Source: Monosporascus cannonballus
Lineage: Eukaryota; Ascomycota; Sordariomycetes; Xylariales
Assembly (NCBI GenBank): GCA_004154925.1
Contig: QJNS01000031.1
Location: 360,206 to 424,205 of the forward strand
Reading direction: 5' to 3'
Length of the DNA: 64,000 bases
Shown here piece after piece: positions 25,251 through 39,295 of this stretch (its first letter is position 1; each line of letters begins with the position of its first letter). The notes beneath the pieces were generated by a model. It worked only from the letters and a program-made list of their open reading frames with translations. It made no database searches and had not been told where the DNA came from. Made by a program: the position numbers and the translations under genes.

Positions 25251-27224
25251 GTTTTTAATTTAAATAAAGATTTTTTGTTAATTTTTATTTTTTCTTAAAC
25301 ATTAACGCCTTATTAATAGTAGTTAAAATAATTAAAAACAATTAAATTTCTCATTTGGTCCTTTTAACTTTTTTTATTTTCGAAATTCTGCTTCGAAAAT
25401 AATAATTAAAATCTTTTTCGTTTCGCGAATTATTTATACGTTATTTTTTTAGGCCTTGTATTTGTTTTTGTAAACCTTTACATAATTTATTGCGTTTATC
25501 GTTAAAAAATATTTTTACGTTACGTTTACGATATGGTAACGTTTTATTTAAGACTTTCCCGAAATTAAAAGGTAATTAAGGTTATTAATAATATATACGA
25601 ATGTTCTGGCCTTAAAACCGTCGATATATATCTTTACATATATTATTTTCTTAATTCTTTTTTGTTATCGTCAGGTTTTTGTCGAATTCTTTTTAATCCG
25701 CGTAATTTTATTAAAATATGCGGCAATCGTAAGCGTTTTACAAACGTTTTACTTATTGCAATAAAATATTTATATCCTTAATTAATAAAACCTTATATAG
25801 ATTTTTTTAATTAATTTATATATTAATAATAAATAAATTGCCGTCCATATTTTATTTCGTAATTTTTATTTCGGCCTAGGTTATTTTTTGTTTTCGAACG
25901 CGCCGATATTTAAAAGTTATTTTTTTTCGTTTTTAAATTCCGACTTTTTATTCTTATAGGTTTTTAACGAATTAATTTTTTTCTACGGTTTCTTTATTAG
26001 TAAAAACGGACAACGGTTCGCCCTATAATTAGAACGCCTATAATACAGGTTGAAAATTTTCGTTTTATAAGCGTTCCGTTTCTTTTAAATTACTTATCGT
26101 ACATATTATTTCAGCATTAAAGTAAAATTTAAAGTCCTTATTTTTGCCATTTTATTGCCGAAATACCTATTATACTTATATCGCTATCTGGGTTACTTTC
26201 CGCTTAGTTATTACTGCTTAATTAAGTTATTAAAAAGTTATTCGTTTTTCTTTTGCCGTATTATTCCTTTAAGACGTTCGGCGATTTTTATTACTTTATT
26301 TACTTATACGTTATAATTTTTAAGAAAATCCATGAACATTAAAATTTAAATAAGTTTTTTATTTAATATTTTCTTTAAAAACATAAATTTCGCCTCCGTT
26401 AGCCAGGTAATTTTTTCTATATTTATTACCGTTTTTTGGAATAAGAAATAAAATAACGAAAATCTCGCGTTATTAATTTGCTTTAAATTCCGAAAACGCT
26501 TAATTGTGGTTTTTCTTATGCCGATTATTATATTATTTATATAGTACCTAAAGAAAATTAATAAAGTTATAAATATTATGTAGGGTCTCGATAATATAAT
26601 AAATTATAACCGTATATTATATATTGGTTTAAAGATTTTCGTATATAACGTAAAATTATTTACGAGCTCTTTTTACAAAAATAACGTTTATTTTAAGTTT
26701 ATAAGTTATAAATACGTATTATCCGGGAAATCTTTTTTTGTCCTATCGAATTTTTCCGGCCAGAATAACAGTTTTTGCTTAATTTCTGTGATTAATTTGG
26801 TTATTTAAATCGTTTTTGCGGAATAGCTTAATTACGTTTCTAATTATTATTAAGTCGAAAAAAGGTTAATATTTATAAAAGTTATTACGTTCCAAATTTA
26901 CAACTAAATAATAAGCTTTTATTAAGTAATTAAGCCGTTTTTAAGTTATTCGGCCGTTTATATTAGCTTTTTATTTATCTTATATTGCGTTTTTATATAT
27001 TTATGGAACTGGGCTGCCATTCTTTTTGCTTTTTTCGAACTAGTAAGTTATATGTTATTTTATAGCCGTTATTAAATTTATTAAAATTTCTGTCATAACG
27101 TTAAATATTTTTTATAATTTTAAATCGATAAGGGCCCGTTGCTGGGCCTTTTAAAAAACGTTCGAAAATTTTGATATTTGTTTCTGAACGTTTTATATTT
27201 TGGTAAATAGTAAGCTAGAAAATA

Positions 27225-27359
27225 TATAAAAAGGTTTTATCTGAACGGTTTACAATTAATTATTAATAAGAATTTATTTTTTAACTAAAGAGAAAAAAAG
27301 AGAAAATAAAAATATAGTTATATATGTTCGCATATAAGGCGCTGCGCTAATGCTGCTTG
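27225..27359 (-). repeat. 5' LTR of E5, left part
   Basis: Begins TATAAAAAGGTTTTATCTG and stops at GCTGCTTG, where E3 begins. The last five bases (GCTTG, 27,355-27,359) recur at 39,717-39,721. Confidence 0.85.
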
Positions 27360-27746
27360 TATGACGACTAGGCGGTTTAACCAACTATTAAATCTTAGTT
27401 GTACGGGTTTATGTTAGCAGAAATATCGTAGAAATCTGAAAAATAAATATAGTAATATATTACGTCTCGTAATTCCAAAAATACCTTAAATAATAATATT
27501 ATATTATAAACTGGTACTATTTAAATTATAGAAATAATAAACGTATATATTTTTATCCGGCTTACTGGCTTATTACCAATAAGTTAATAATCCGGCTTAT
27601 TAGCTTACTACTAATAAGTTGGTAATCCGGCTCATTAGCTTACCACCAGTAAGTTGGTAATCTATCACGTAACCTACCCTATTACGTACTTATGGTTGGG
27701 TTATGTTAGAGCGTTTCTGGAAACCGTGGCCCGTTAGGTTATAACA
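27360..27746 (-). repeat. 3' LTR of E3 with three 35-bp units
   Basis: 387 bp; TATGACGACTAGGCGG to GTTAGGTTATAACA. Positions 27,557-27,661 hold three 35-bp tandem units beginning CCGGCT, each with a small internal inverted repeat (TTACTGG...CCAGTAA type), partly blurred by RIP. Confidence 0.85.
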
Positions 27747-28547
27747 CGATCTCCTCCTTTTACACATTTTGCTTTTAAAATTTTCCTTTTTTTAATAACC
27801 CTTTTATATTCCCTTTAACATATCTTCCGATATATCCAAACGTTGTTCTCCCAAATCCGAACAACGACTTACCCTGGCTAATTTAATTAAATTCGAAAAC
27901 TTTGACGTAATACCTTATTTTTTTGTTCTATCCGGCAACTTAATTGCCAAAAAATAAATAGGGTTTCCCGTTATAAGAAATATATTTATCGGGGTTGTTC
28001 GTATAACGGAATAAAAGTCCTTATTTTCATAATTAATCGTTATATCGCGGAATCGAAAAAATTAAAAAAGAAAAAACTGGCGGCCGAAAAATCTTTATCC
28101 GAAAATTTTGCGCATTTTTTTCGTATACGTCGCCAGCGTCAACATTATTAATTCCAAGATGCGAAATTCGTTAATTATACCCTTTAACTTTTGAACGATT
28201 TTAATAACTTTACGTAATTGAAGTCGGAATCTGTAATCGAGATATAGGCCTTTAGTAAAGTGGACGTTATTGATTAGAATGCGGTAAATCAAAGGTTTTT
28301 TTTTCTTAGATTTTGTGAATTAGAATGCCGTTATTTCGGGTGGTTCCGTTATTGGTAAAAGTTTTTCAACAGGCGCTAGGTGCTAATAAGGTTCTTGGCG
28401 GGTTCCCAAGTATTTTCGGAATCCGGATGTTTTTTCCACTTAATGAGGTACTGGGTAAATCCGTGTCGTTTTCGTATATTAAAAATTTTTTTCCACCTTA
28501 TATACTTATTTATCTTTTATTTTTATTTCGTTTTATATTATATATAT

Positions 28548-28737
28548 TGTGACGGGCACGATACATAGGCTGAACGGAGGCACGGCCCAACGAAGGCTTA
28601 TATTCAAGGTAAGGAGGGAAGAGGAGAAATAGCTAGCCACTAGCGAGGTGGCTATTCCTTATATACATATGGGTGAACTCGGGCTAAGGAGTTCGTTCCA
28701 TAAGCCCGAACCGCCTTATAGGCTTTAGCCTATAATA
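28548..28737 (-). repeat. 3' LTR of E4
   Basis: 190 bp, TGTGACGGGCACGATAC to AGCCTATAATA. Much less RIPped than the partner LTR (AACGGAGGCACGGCCCAACG retained). Confidence 0.87.
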
Positions 28738-31179
28738 TCACCCCTTTTTCGCCCTTAGGAAATAACGAGGTTATGGCAAGGCGGCGGCGCCTTTACTTAT
28801 ATTTTTTTTCTTTTATCCCTATTCGTATTTTTACGTTTTCGCTAACTTTATTTTTATTTCCGAATAATTTTTTAAAATTATTAAAAATAATTATATTTTC
28901 GAAATTGCTATATAATTTTTATATTTATTCGGCTTAACCTGCTTATTTTACGAATAGCTTTTTTTGGCAACCGCAACTTATGTACTTATTTTCGGCCTTT
29001 AATATATATTTTATTATATTTTCTTTTTCCTTTTTTTAATAATATTAAAAACGGTTAATTATTATTTATAATTTAGTTAAATAATAGGTTTTTTGGTATT
29101 AATTTTAAGAATTTACGTTAGATTTCGGATATATCTCGGATAATATATTTAACTTTACAATATTATATAACATAATTATAATAACTTTATATTTAATATA
29201 TATTTAAAATAACTTTTTAACTAATTATAAGATAATTACGTTTTTTAAATTTCATTATATTAAATCTCTTATTTCTAAATATTATATTTATTTTTTTTAA
29301 AAAACGTTAATTAATTATTTTATCCGGATGTATGTTAATGTTATAATAACTTATACGAATTTCGTATTTTTTTCGTAATTATTTAACAAAATAAATAATT
29401 TTTTTATTTTAAAATTAATTAAGTAATTACCGGTATTTTGTTAATAAATTTTATATTATATCCGTAAGTTGAAAAAATGTTACTTTTAACGAAAAATTCC
29501 TGCCGTTAAAAGCTAATTATACTCCTGACAAAAATTCGGCCTAATTATATTATACGTAATTTATAAAATAACGAAAATATATAAAAAGAATTTGGTTAAT
29601 GTTTTTCGTAATTTTGTCTGTTTAAAAATAAAAGAATATATTAAGTTATTATTTTATACTTATTAAATCGTATAAATAAATTTAAAATTTATTTATCCAG
29701 TTATTGTTTTATTAGATATTAAATTTTTAAAAAAGCCATAATATTTCTAATAAAAAATAATAAAATATTAAACGTACGTTTCCGTATTTATATTAAATAT
29801 CGGCTTTAAAATAACTATTTTCGTTAAACGATCGTAAAATACTATAAAAAAAATCCCCTTTTTGCCTAACCGGTAAATTAATTATAAAATTTACCCAAAA
29901 ATCTGAATAAAATCGGTTTGAAATAAATAAAGGCCGTAATAATTCTTTTTTATTTTCTTTTATACTTATAACTTATTATATACGTTATAAGTACGGCAGA
30001 AATAACATATATATTAAATTTATTTCGGTTAATAATAATTATAGATTAATATTATTAATATAATGTTTTTTTTGGGTGGCCGGTAATATAAAAACTATAT
30101 ACCTATTAAATTAATAACGTTCGGAACGATTTTTAAAAAAAGATTTAAATATATTTTTTAAATTATAAAATGTTTTTAAAATTAAAAAAATATTTCGTTA
30201 TAAAAACTTTTATTATATTTATAACCGGAAGGAAATTACGTAATTTTTGAGCTACGGCGGCATACGTTATATTTAAAATTTTATTTTTAATAACTTTTAA
30301 ATCTTATATATCTTAAAGTTTTTTTTTTGAAAAATATTTCCTTTCCGGGAGATATAACCGGTTATTCGTTATTTTGTTATTTTAAGTAAATTATAATTAT
30401 TAGAACTTTTTAAATTTGTATTAATTTATTAAATAATTATGTTTTTTTAATTAAGTAAATTACCCGCTTTTTAAACTTAATATTTTTTAATTGCAAAATA
30501 CGTCCTATAATTTATAAAATATATTATCAAATTAATTTATTAATTTATTAACGTAATATTTTAATACAAAATTAAAGGCGGATAAAAAGCCGGCTTAGTA
30601 AATTTACCTTTTAATAAATTTATAAATATTTATAAAATTTTAAAAATTTGTATAATTTATCAAAATCGTAAAAAGGCTAATAAATTTTAAAATTCCTTTT
30701 TTTATTTCGTTAACGTTTTTATAATAATTAATAATTTTTTATCTTATATTTCGTAATTCTATTTAGCTAGCGATAATTTTCTTAAAAGATATATAACTAA
30801 TTATAAATGTTTTAACGAATCGAATTAAAATAAATACCTTTTAATTACTTACTCAGAATAATTTGCTTTTATTACTGTTTCTTTTTCGGAATCCCAATAC
30901 GTAAAAATAAACGTTATAATAAAAAGTGTTTTTAAATTTGTTAAAGGTTTATTATTTTTCGTTTTTTTAACGGAAAAAATCTTTTTTTAATTAATCGTAA
31001 AAGGGAAATTGTTATCCCGTTAAAATCTTTTATAAAATTTCAGTAAAAATTAATAAACCCGATAAAGCTTTTAACCTTTTTTAGATTAATAAAGGCTTTT
31101 TATTCTCGAATAATGGTTACCTTTTTAAAATCGACTTTTAGGCTTATTCTTATTTCGATAATAAATCTTAAGTATTTTA

Positions 31180-31350
31180 TTTTTTAAATTACAAATTCGT
31201 ATTTATCCGGATCCAGTTTTAGTTTTATTTTTGCCAAACGGCAAAATATTATCTCAACCTTAGCTATATAGTCGGTTCGACAGCCGGATAAATAAATTAA
31301 TATATTATTCATATATGCAAAATAAAAATTATTAAAATAACGTGTTAACG
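31180..31350 (-). pseudogene. Reverse transcriptase core of E4
   Basis: The minus strand reads FYFAYMNNILIYLSGCRTDY then LAKIKLKLDPDKYEFVI. This is the YMDDILIYSSG catalytic block followed by the LAKAGLxLDPDKCEF block of Ty3/gypsy RT. Both catalytic Asp codons read Asn and the Cys reads Tyr, as expected from RIP. Confidence 0.8.
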
Positions 31351-33958
31351 TAATATTAATATAATGTTAAAAGATAGCCGGTATATTATTAAAACCAAAT
31401 AAATATATTAACTATTTAAAAAACCCGAAACATATACGGAACGCAATTTTTTACTTATTTTCTTGGCAGATATATAACCGGTAAAAGGTTATTCGAACGT
31501 CGGATTTCGTAAATTACCGGGCTTATAATAAAGTTTATAATATCTCCTTTATTAACGAAAAAAAATGACGGTTTTATTTCGTAATCTTATTTAATTTCCT
31601 ATAATTTATATAAAACCGTAAACTCCCGTTAAATTTCCTTATGAATAATATCGAAATACTTATAAAAAATTATTAACCCGAATTTAATTTTTATCGAAAA
31701 AGTTTATAAATATTTTGCATAAAATTAATGATTTCTTTGTTAATATCTTATATAAAAATCTTTATAAAATTATTTTTCTTAACCTAAAATATTTATGTTT
31801 AGGTTTATCGTTATATTGTTATTATTACGATAAAATAATAACGACGAACTTTCGTCGTTTATAAAAAGGTTTCGAAATTCTCGTACCTTTTTAAAAAACG
31901 TTACGTTATATCTTTAAAGGTTAATTACGACTTTATTATTAAGGCCTTATTAATATCCTTTATAAAAATTACGAATAATTATATCTCGTTTTTCCTATAG
32001 CGGTTTTATTATATTATTATCGCAAAGATTATAGCCGCTATTAGACAAATTTCTTTATATTTTTATAGTCGTCTTTTTAGGCGGTCCTTAAATTTCTTAT
32101 TAAATTATCTTTTTTTGCATAATATAGGCGCAATAATATAGTCCGCAAAATAAATAAACCGTTATTTTATTTAGTATACGATATTATTATATTTTATTCA
32201 GGGTTTTCCTAAAATAAAAAAATAAAATAAATTTTTAATTACGTATATTTAACTTCGTTTTAAACGGCCGTCCAAATTTACTTTAACGCAAGTAATTTTT
32301 TAGATTACGGTTATTATAAATTTATTATTTTTTATTAACCTTAACCGACAAAATATAATAAATATATGCTATAATTATAAACGACAGATTAACCGTTAAT
32401 TAAACACGAAATAATAAATATATTTATTATTAATTAGGAAATTTATACATATAATAATATTAATTAAGGCGTTTAATATAAAAAAAATACCATTTAATTT
32501 ACTATTAACTTTTATAATTTTTTTATTATGTTCTGTTCCTATTAGTAATTTTTAACAAAAATTATCTTTTTACATTTTGATTATCCGAATTATTATTCTT
32601 ACTAACGGTATTTTGCAAATTCGCTACCGCAATTTCCGTTTTAACCGGACAAGGCCATTTTGCAAATTTATATTTAAAATATTTCCAGTTCGAATAGTTC
32701 GTAACGGCGTAACAAAAACATTACTTTTTCCGTTTCCGAACTTTTACCTTGTTATCGGAAAACTATTTCGCATAAAGCCAGTTATCCGAGCCTTATTCCG
32801 AACCACCCCTAATTCGATTTTTTCGATTATTTTGTTATTAATTTATAAATTTAGAAATTAATGTAATTAATTACGTAATATTCGTTATAAATAAATCCTT
32901 TTAAATATTTATTATTTAAACTGATTTATTAATTTAACTGATATATTATTACTAATTAACCGTTCCGCTTTTTTACCAAAATATCAGGTTATTATTTTTT
33001 TACTTATTTAATAATTGGGCAAAGTCTTTAAATAATTAATTACTTTTTTTATTTTACGTATTCAACGGTTATAATTGTCGTAAGACATATTTTTCGCCAT
33101 TAATATGTTACAAAATTACGTATTAATATTAACATTTAAAAACATTATCTTAACTATTAAAAGTTATATTAAACCTTTATATTCGGTTAACTTAAACGTA
33201 AAATCTAATAAATAATCCTAAAACCGTTAATTATTACCTTATTTTATATATTATAATTATTTTTTAACGGATTATATTACCTACTTATTTTCGAATTATT
33301 TTTTTATATAAAAAAGCTATTAACGTTAAAATCCTTTCGTAATTTTCTTATTTCGAATTAATAATTAAATCGTAATTACTTTTCGGTAAATATAAATATT
33401 ATAATACTTAAGTAAATTGTTATAAATGAACCGGAAATAAATTAATTTTTTTTATTTTCGTACGAAATATAACGAAAAACGAACAGAACGTTTTTTATTT
33501 CCCGTTTTACAAAAGTTATTTTATAGGTTTACGATTCGTTTTTACAAACGCATTATTAAGTAACGGGCCTACCGTAAGTTCTTAACAAAACGGGTCCTAT
33601 TTTATAAAGGCCTTTTTTTTTCGTTTTCGTAAAAAAATATTTTTCCATTTCCGTTATCCGGTTAAGCAAATTGCTTATCGTTTCGTTACGGCTAAAAACC
33701 AATTTGGCAAACTTTTTTTATTATATGTTAAACTTTTAAAATATATTTACAAATAATTAATGCTATAAGTTTTCCTTAATAGTTTCGGATAAGGTTAATA
33801 TCGTAAACTTACTTATAATTTCGTCGATTATATTATTTCGTAATTATCTTGCTATAAAACTTTCTTTAGCTTATTATCCGTAACCAGGGTATTCTTAGAT
33901 AATATTTCGTTTTTACTTAATTTTTTAAAAACTATAATAAATTAAAACCTTAAATATA

Positions 33959-34148
33959 TATAACGGGCACGATACGTAAGCTAAACGGAAATACGGCTTA
34001 ACGAAAGTTTATATTCAAAATAAGGAGAGAAAAAGAGAAATAAGTAGTTACCAATAAGGTGGCTGCTCCTTATATACATATGGGTAAGCTCTGGCTAAAG
34101 AGCTCGCTCCGTAAGCCCGAGCCGCCCTATAGGCTCTAGCCTGTAACA
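33959..34148 (-). repeat. 5' LTR of E4
   Basis: 190 bp, TATAACGGGCACGATAC to TCTAGCCTGTAACA. The left half is RIPped, the right half (AGCTCGCTCCGTAAGCCCGA) is not. Confidence 0.87.
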
Positions 34149-35379
34149 TATATCTTAATTATATCTGTTACTAATTCGAATAAAAAAATATAAAAAATTG
34201 GATAAAGTTTGATTTTTAGTAAAAGTTTTAATTAATAAGTATTTTTTAAGATTTTCTTGATAATTTTATATAAACCGATATATTTAAAATTAAATTGTTT
34301 ATTAAGTTATTTTATTTAAATATTTTTTGAAATAAAAAAACATTTCCCTTTTTTGGAAAATTAATCCTTTTAACCTTTTTTAATTATAATAATTATTTAT
34401 TTAATTTTGTATAAATTTTAGTTTTAATTTTACTTGTTAATAGAATTATCGTAATTATTCCGACGTAAAAACTATTTTAATATTAGTTAAACAGTTATTA
34501 TTTATTTTTTAAAAAATATTTAAAATAAAAACAAAATTTACGTTCGCAAATATTATTTTAATATTATTATAATAACTGATATTATAAATTAATTATACCA
34601 TTAATAGGTTTTCAACTTAATTAGTTTATTTATAATCAATATAATATCGTAAATAAATTTCCAAAATTTGGTTTATTTATTTTATTTATTTATTTGTTTA
34701 AGGTGTCAATACGTTAAATAATTTGTAATTTAGACCGATTTATATTATTAAACTTTGTTAAAATTTAAATATAAATATTAATCCTTTATCGAAAATAATC
34801 TTTATTAATAATCCGTATACATTAAAAATATGTTTAAAAAAATATACGTTATTCGTTTAGTATTTATATCCTTATAATATAATAAGAAATAAGAAAGTTT
34901 CGTATATCGGTCGATAATTATGAAAATATAAACGTAATATATTTTTATAACTGGATTTTTTAATATAAAAAATTTGATAATAAAATTAAATATAATTAAA
35001 TATTATAATCGTTTTACAATTAGTAATAGCTGTAATTCTCCGTATGGTTTATATCGTCGAATTTTTGCTTTAACGCAAATATCGTATTGCCGTATAACTT
35101 TTTATACCGTTAATTTTATTTTATAAAAAAAAATATATGCGTTAAAACCTTTTTAAGGTTTTATAAATCTCTAAATATTTATATAATTAATATTCTTATA
35201 TTTGTCGTACTAAATCCTTTTGGTATTTTTTAAAACTTCTATCTTATTCGTGTTTTAGGTTTTTAGAAAATTGTCGTTATATAATTAAATCCTTTAATAT
35301 ATATCGAAAGATATTACCCGAATTATCGCAATTTGTCGTAAGCGTAAATATTTTTTTATAATAATATTGAAAATTATAT

Positions 35380-35680
35380 AGTTAATTTTAACTAATTTTT
35401 CTTCGAAATTTAATCGTTTATTTAAAGTATTGACTTTGCTATTTTTTAAGCCTTTCCTATGGATAATAACGTAATCGAAATTCGCCAGTTTTTTTACATA
35501 TTTTAATTATTGTCCGATAAATCTCTTAATCGTAATAAATCGAATAAAATTTTAATAATCCGTATAAACCTTAATTTGGTACAAACTTCTCTTTAGAAAA
35601 TACCTAAACTCCCGAAATACTATAATAATAGCCATAAATTCCTTTTTTAAAATACTGTAATTAAATTCGAGTCTTTTTTA
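35380..35680 (-). pseudogene. RNase H region of E3
   Basis: Minus-strand frame (with two stops) reads EFMAIIIVFREFRYFLKRSL, YQIKVYTDY, NFIRFITIKRFIGQ, then KKLANFDYVIIHRKGLKNSK. This follows the gypsy RNase H pattern: ELLAIVxxxxxWRxxL, YTDHxNLxxFxTTKxLxxRQ, LxxFDFxIxYRxGxxN. E2 carries the same block at about 16,800-17,050. Confidence 0.78.
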
Positions 35681-38389
35681 TCTTATACAAAAAAAATACA
35701 ATAAGGTATAATTTGTCTTAATTATCCGGTTATCCGATTATTACGGCTAATACGTAATCAAAAATATCGGTTTTTAGTTTAATAAGACGGTTTAAATCGT
35801 ACATAATTAATATTAATTCGTTAATAATCGCATTTTTAATATCTTAAAATATTTTTTCCGTATTTAATATCTATTTAAATTCCCTTTTTTTCGTAAAATT
35901 TATTAAAAATATAACGATTTTAATAAAATTCCGAATAAATTTCCTATAATAATTAACGAATTCAAAAAATGCCTATATTTCTTTAATTATTATTAATATC
36001 TGCTATTTTATAATTAAACCAATTTTTTTAAAGTTTATCTTAATATATTCTAAGATAGTAATATATTTTAAATATTCGATTTTTTGCTTATGGAATATAA
36101 CTTTTTTCCGCGATAATAAATAATTTTACGTTTTATAAAACTTAAAAAACTTTATAACCGTATTTTGTAAATATCTTTTCTATTATTAAAAAAATAAAAA
36201 TATCGTTGAAATAACAAACGTTAAAAATATCGAGGTATTTTCGTAATATATAATTTATTATCCGTTAAAAAGTTGTTAATACGTTCGTAAGTTCTATTAA
36301 AGTAATTAAATACTTAAATAATTTGTATTTTATTTTAAAAGTTATTTTTCTTTTATGTTTCTTTTATCTTAATAAAGTTATATTTATTTTTAAAATCGAA
36401 TATTATGAACTATTTAATTCTATAAAGTCAGTATTTTATTTCCGTACTTAAAGATAATAATATTTAATCCTTAATAATAATATGGTTTAATTGTTAATAA
36501 GTAACTATAAGTTATAATTTTCTATTTTTTAAGTACGAAAAATATCGGATATCCTGCTAGTAATTTCGAATATCGAATTTATCTTTTTTGTAACCGATTT
36601 TCTAGATATTCTTTAAAAATACGTAATTCGTTTCCGCTAAGGTTATAAATAAGGTAAAACTTCGTCGAAAATCTTTTTTAAAAACTATTTTATAATCTTA
36701 TTCGTTATATTTTAATAATTTCACATCGAATTCTCTTTTAAAAAGCTGTTTATGTCTATAATGTTATAATATTATATTAATTAAATTTTCTAATTTTTTA
36801 GGTTATTGTTCTTGTTACTTTAAATCGTTATTTAATTATTTTAATTTCGCTTTAATAATAATAATAATAATACGTTGTATTTTTCTTTAATATTCGTTTT
36901 TTTTTTATATTTTATTCCTTTAAGTAATAAGGTTTCTGTCGTATCTTTATACTTATATTCGTCGCCATTATTAATCGAATATTAAGATTTTTTTTTCCTT
37001 TGTTAATAAAATATATTTTATTTGGCCAGTTTTTTCATTAATTAAAATTCCGTACTGGTATGTCCATAAATATCGTAAGATTATATTATAATTCCTAAAT
37101 AGAGCGATATCGAAATTAACCGTTTAATATCGTCCTTTACTAAAAGTTTCGATGTAATTAATTTTGCATATAATTTTCTTATTATTATAAGCGAATTCCT
37201 ACTTTTCGGTATTTGTCGTTATATAAGGTTTTAACTTATATTTCCATAGCAATTTAAGCTTATTAACTATATCCGGTGTAATATAATTTCTGCTTAAAGC
37301 TCTGTAATCTATTATTACAATATATTAATACGTTTCGATTCGTATATCTAAAGTAATAAGGTTATTAATATTTTTTATTATCGCGTTTAAAGCTTTTTTC
37401 AGGAATTCTCTATAATTCCTTTAAGTTTTGTTATTTTGCAGTGTTTTTATAGATAATCTTTTTCTTTTAATTCTTATATAAATTTATCGAGCCTTATTTA
37501 TATTTCTTTATTTAATCCCTTAAGCTGTTGTATTTATCGTTATTGCCGGCGTATTATTCCTTTGAATTATATTAATTACTTTTAAATTTTTTATAATTCT
37601 TATTTTTATTATATACATTATTTTCTTATATTTATAATTATATCCTATTATGCATCGTCCTAATTATCGTTTTAAAGATTTCTTATATATTAACGTATTT
37701 TTTCCTTAATAATTTTCTTTTCGTAAAAACTTATAATAAATACTAATTAAAAATAGAAATCTGTAATAGCTTTTTAGTTATGTCTTTTTACGGTATGTTA
37801 AATTGATTTTTTTTTTTTCGTTTGGTAATTATATTATCTATAGTAACAAAAGGGGTTTTCTTATACGCATTACTTTTTTTAAACCAGCTTTTTGCCTTAA
37901 TTAGTTACTAAATATCTCCTAGGGCTATGGTTCGAAATTGTCGATATTATTACTTATCGTTTTTATTATCCCCGGGACGATTTAAGAAATCAAATCCCTG
38001 ATAATACATGTAGGTAATTCGTACGTAAATATATTGTTTCTATTCCTTATAATCGGGATAATTTCGTCGTCGACAGTATATAACGTATATTTTGCCGTAT
38101 CGATCGAGTATTCCGGGATAAAAAGTTTTTATTTAATTTCGATATTTACGTAATTATCCTTATAATATTTTTGTTTTATTTATAATACTTAATAAACTAG
38201 CTTTTTAATTTTTCGTATTTCGCGTCGAATTTTTTATCGTAATAGTCCTTATTAGATTTTTGGCCATAGGCCTGATACGTATTTGGCTTGGATTATATTA
38301 ATAGCTTTACTATCGTTTTCTTAATTGCTCCTGAATTATCTTTCCGATACAGATATTTAGTTATCTTATTATAGCTTTTTGGGTTTTTT

Positions 38390-38431
38390 GTATTTATAAG
38401 CCTTATATCCCATTTTGCCATAACCGAAACA
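38390..38431 (-). pseudogene. gag CCHC zinc knuckle of E3
   Basis: Minus strand reads CFGYGKMGYKAYKY. Reversing the single C-to-T type change at each Tyr gives the spacing C-x2-C-x4-H-x4-C, a classical nucleocapsid knuckle. Three of the four ligands have been lost by RIP. Confidence 0.65.
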
Positions 38432-38699
38432 TTTAATTTAGTTCTAATTTTATTTGTATGTAATTACGAATTCCATAAATCTTGTCGCCGTTCCGTAAGA
38501 AATAAAAAATGCGTTTCGTTTTTTTCCCTTATTAAACTTATTATACCCCAGTTATAAAATATATTATCGTTTTTTCTTTTATCGTTTTTTAAATTATCGA
38601 TTATTAATCTTAATTACTTTTATAATATACCGGTTTAAGGTAATTAATTGTTTAATCCGAATAGTTTTATTTTTTAATTTACTTTTTTCATTTTTTATA

Positions 38700-39010
38700 A
38701 AATATATCGATAATGACATTAGCTTTGTTATTTTCCTATCCGGCCTTAGCTGCGAAATTTTTCAAAGTTATAGCGTATTTAAACATAAATTCTTTTGTCG
38801 GAATTACAAAAATTATTAAGCCGTAAATCGTTTTTTATCCGGATTACCGAAATTATTACGCATTTTGTTTTCGAAATTAATGTAAAATGAAAAAATCTTA
38901 TTAATAAAACTCTTTCGATTTAATTTTTTTAATTTTAGGAAATTCCTTATAATAGGTTTAAACCAATTAGCCGTCTTTCCTGTTAGGCATATTCCTATTA
39001 TTAGGACCAT
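38700..39010 (-). pseudogene. gag capsid region of E3
   Basis: A 64-codon open piece starts MVLIIGICLTGKTANWFKPI and ends FENKMRNNFGNPDKKRFTA. This matches the gypsy/Ty3 gag pattern in which a LTGxAxxWF block is followed by Phe-x-x-x-[MI]-x-x-x-FG-[ND]-P-[DE]. Adjacent to the 5' LTR on the minus strand, as expected. E2 has the RIPped counterpart near 20,150-20,350. Confidence 0.7.
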
Positions 39011-39295
39011 ATCCGCTAAATCGTTAAGGTTTAAGAAACGAAAATAAATTCGTATCTAAGTTAAAAGGTTTAAAGGTTGCCTTTTTTATCGTAAGGCTTT
39101 ATTTTTTTGGGTTTTATGCGGGCGAAAACTATCTGGGCAGGTAACGTAGCCCTAAGTTGTCGGATTTTTTTTTTCCAGTTCCCGAATTCGAACCTGAAAT
39201 TGTTAAATAAGGGTTTCCTAAATGCTAATCGATATCTTGACAATATTGAATATTGCTTAAAGTTTAACGGTATTATTGAATAAAAGCTTATAACG

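Larger units (their letters stand above)
28548..34148 (-). mobile_element. Ty3/gypsy element E4 (third family), nested in E3
   Basis: 5,601 bp with 190-bp LTRs and a 5-bp duplication TATAT (28,543-28,547 and 34,149-34,153). Coding is on the minus strand: gag at the right, where the antisense gives an apparent 94-codon plus ORF at 32,577-32,861, and RT at about 31,180-31,350. The minus-strand purine tract GAAAAAGGGGTGA adjoins the LTR at 28,737. RIP-degraded but with several GC-richer islands. Confidence 0.87.

Noticed and set aside
28325..28568. Two hydrophobic plus ORFs near 28.4 kb
   Set aside because: Within RIPped E3 on the non-coding strand; hydrophobicity follows from T-rich codons.
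32577..32861. 94-codon plus ORF in E4
   Set aside because: Antisense of the minus-strand gag region of E4; AT-driven and without motifs.
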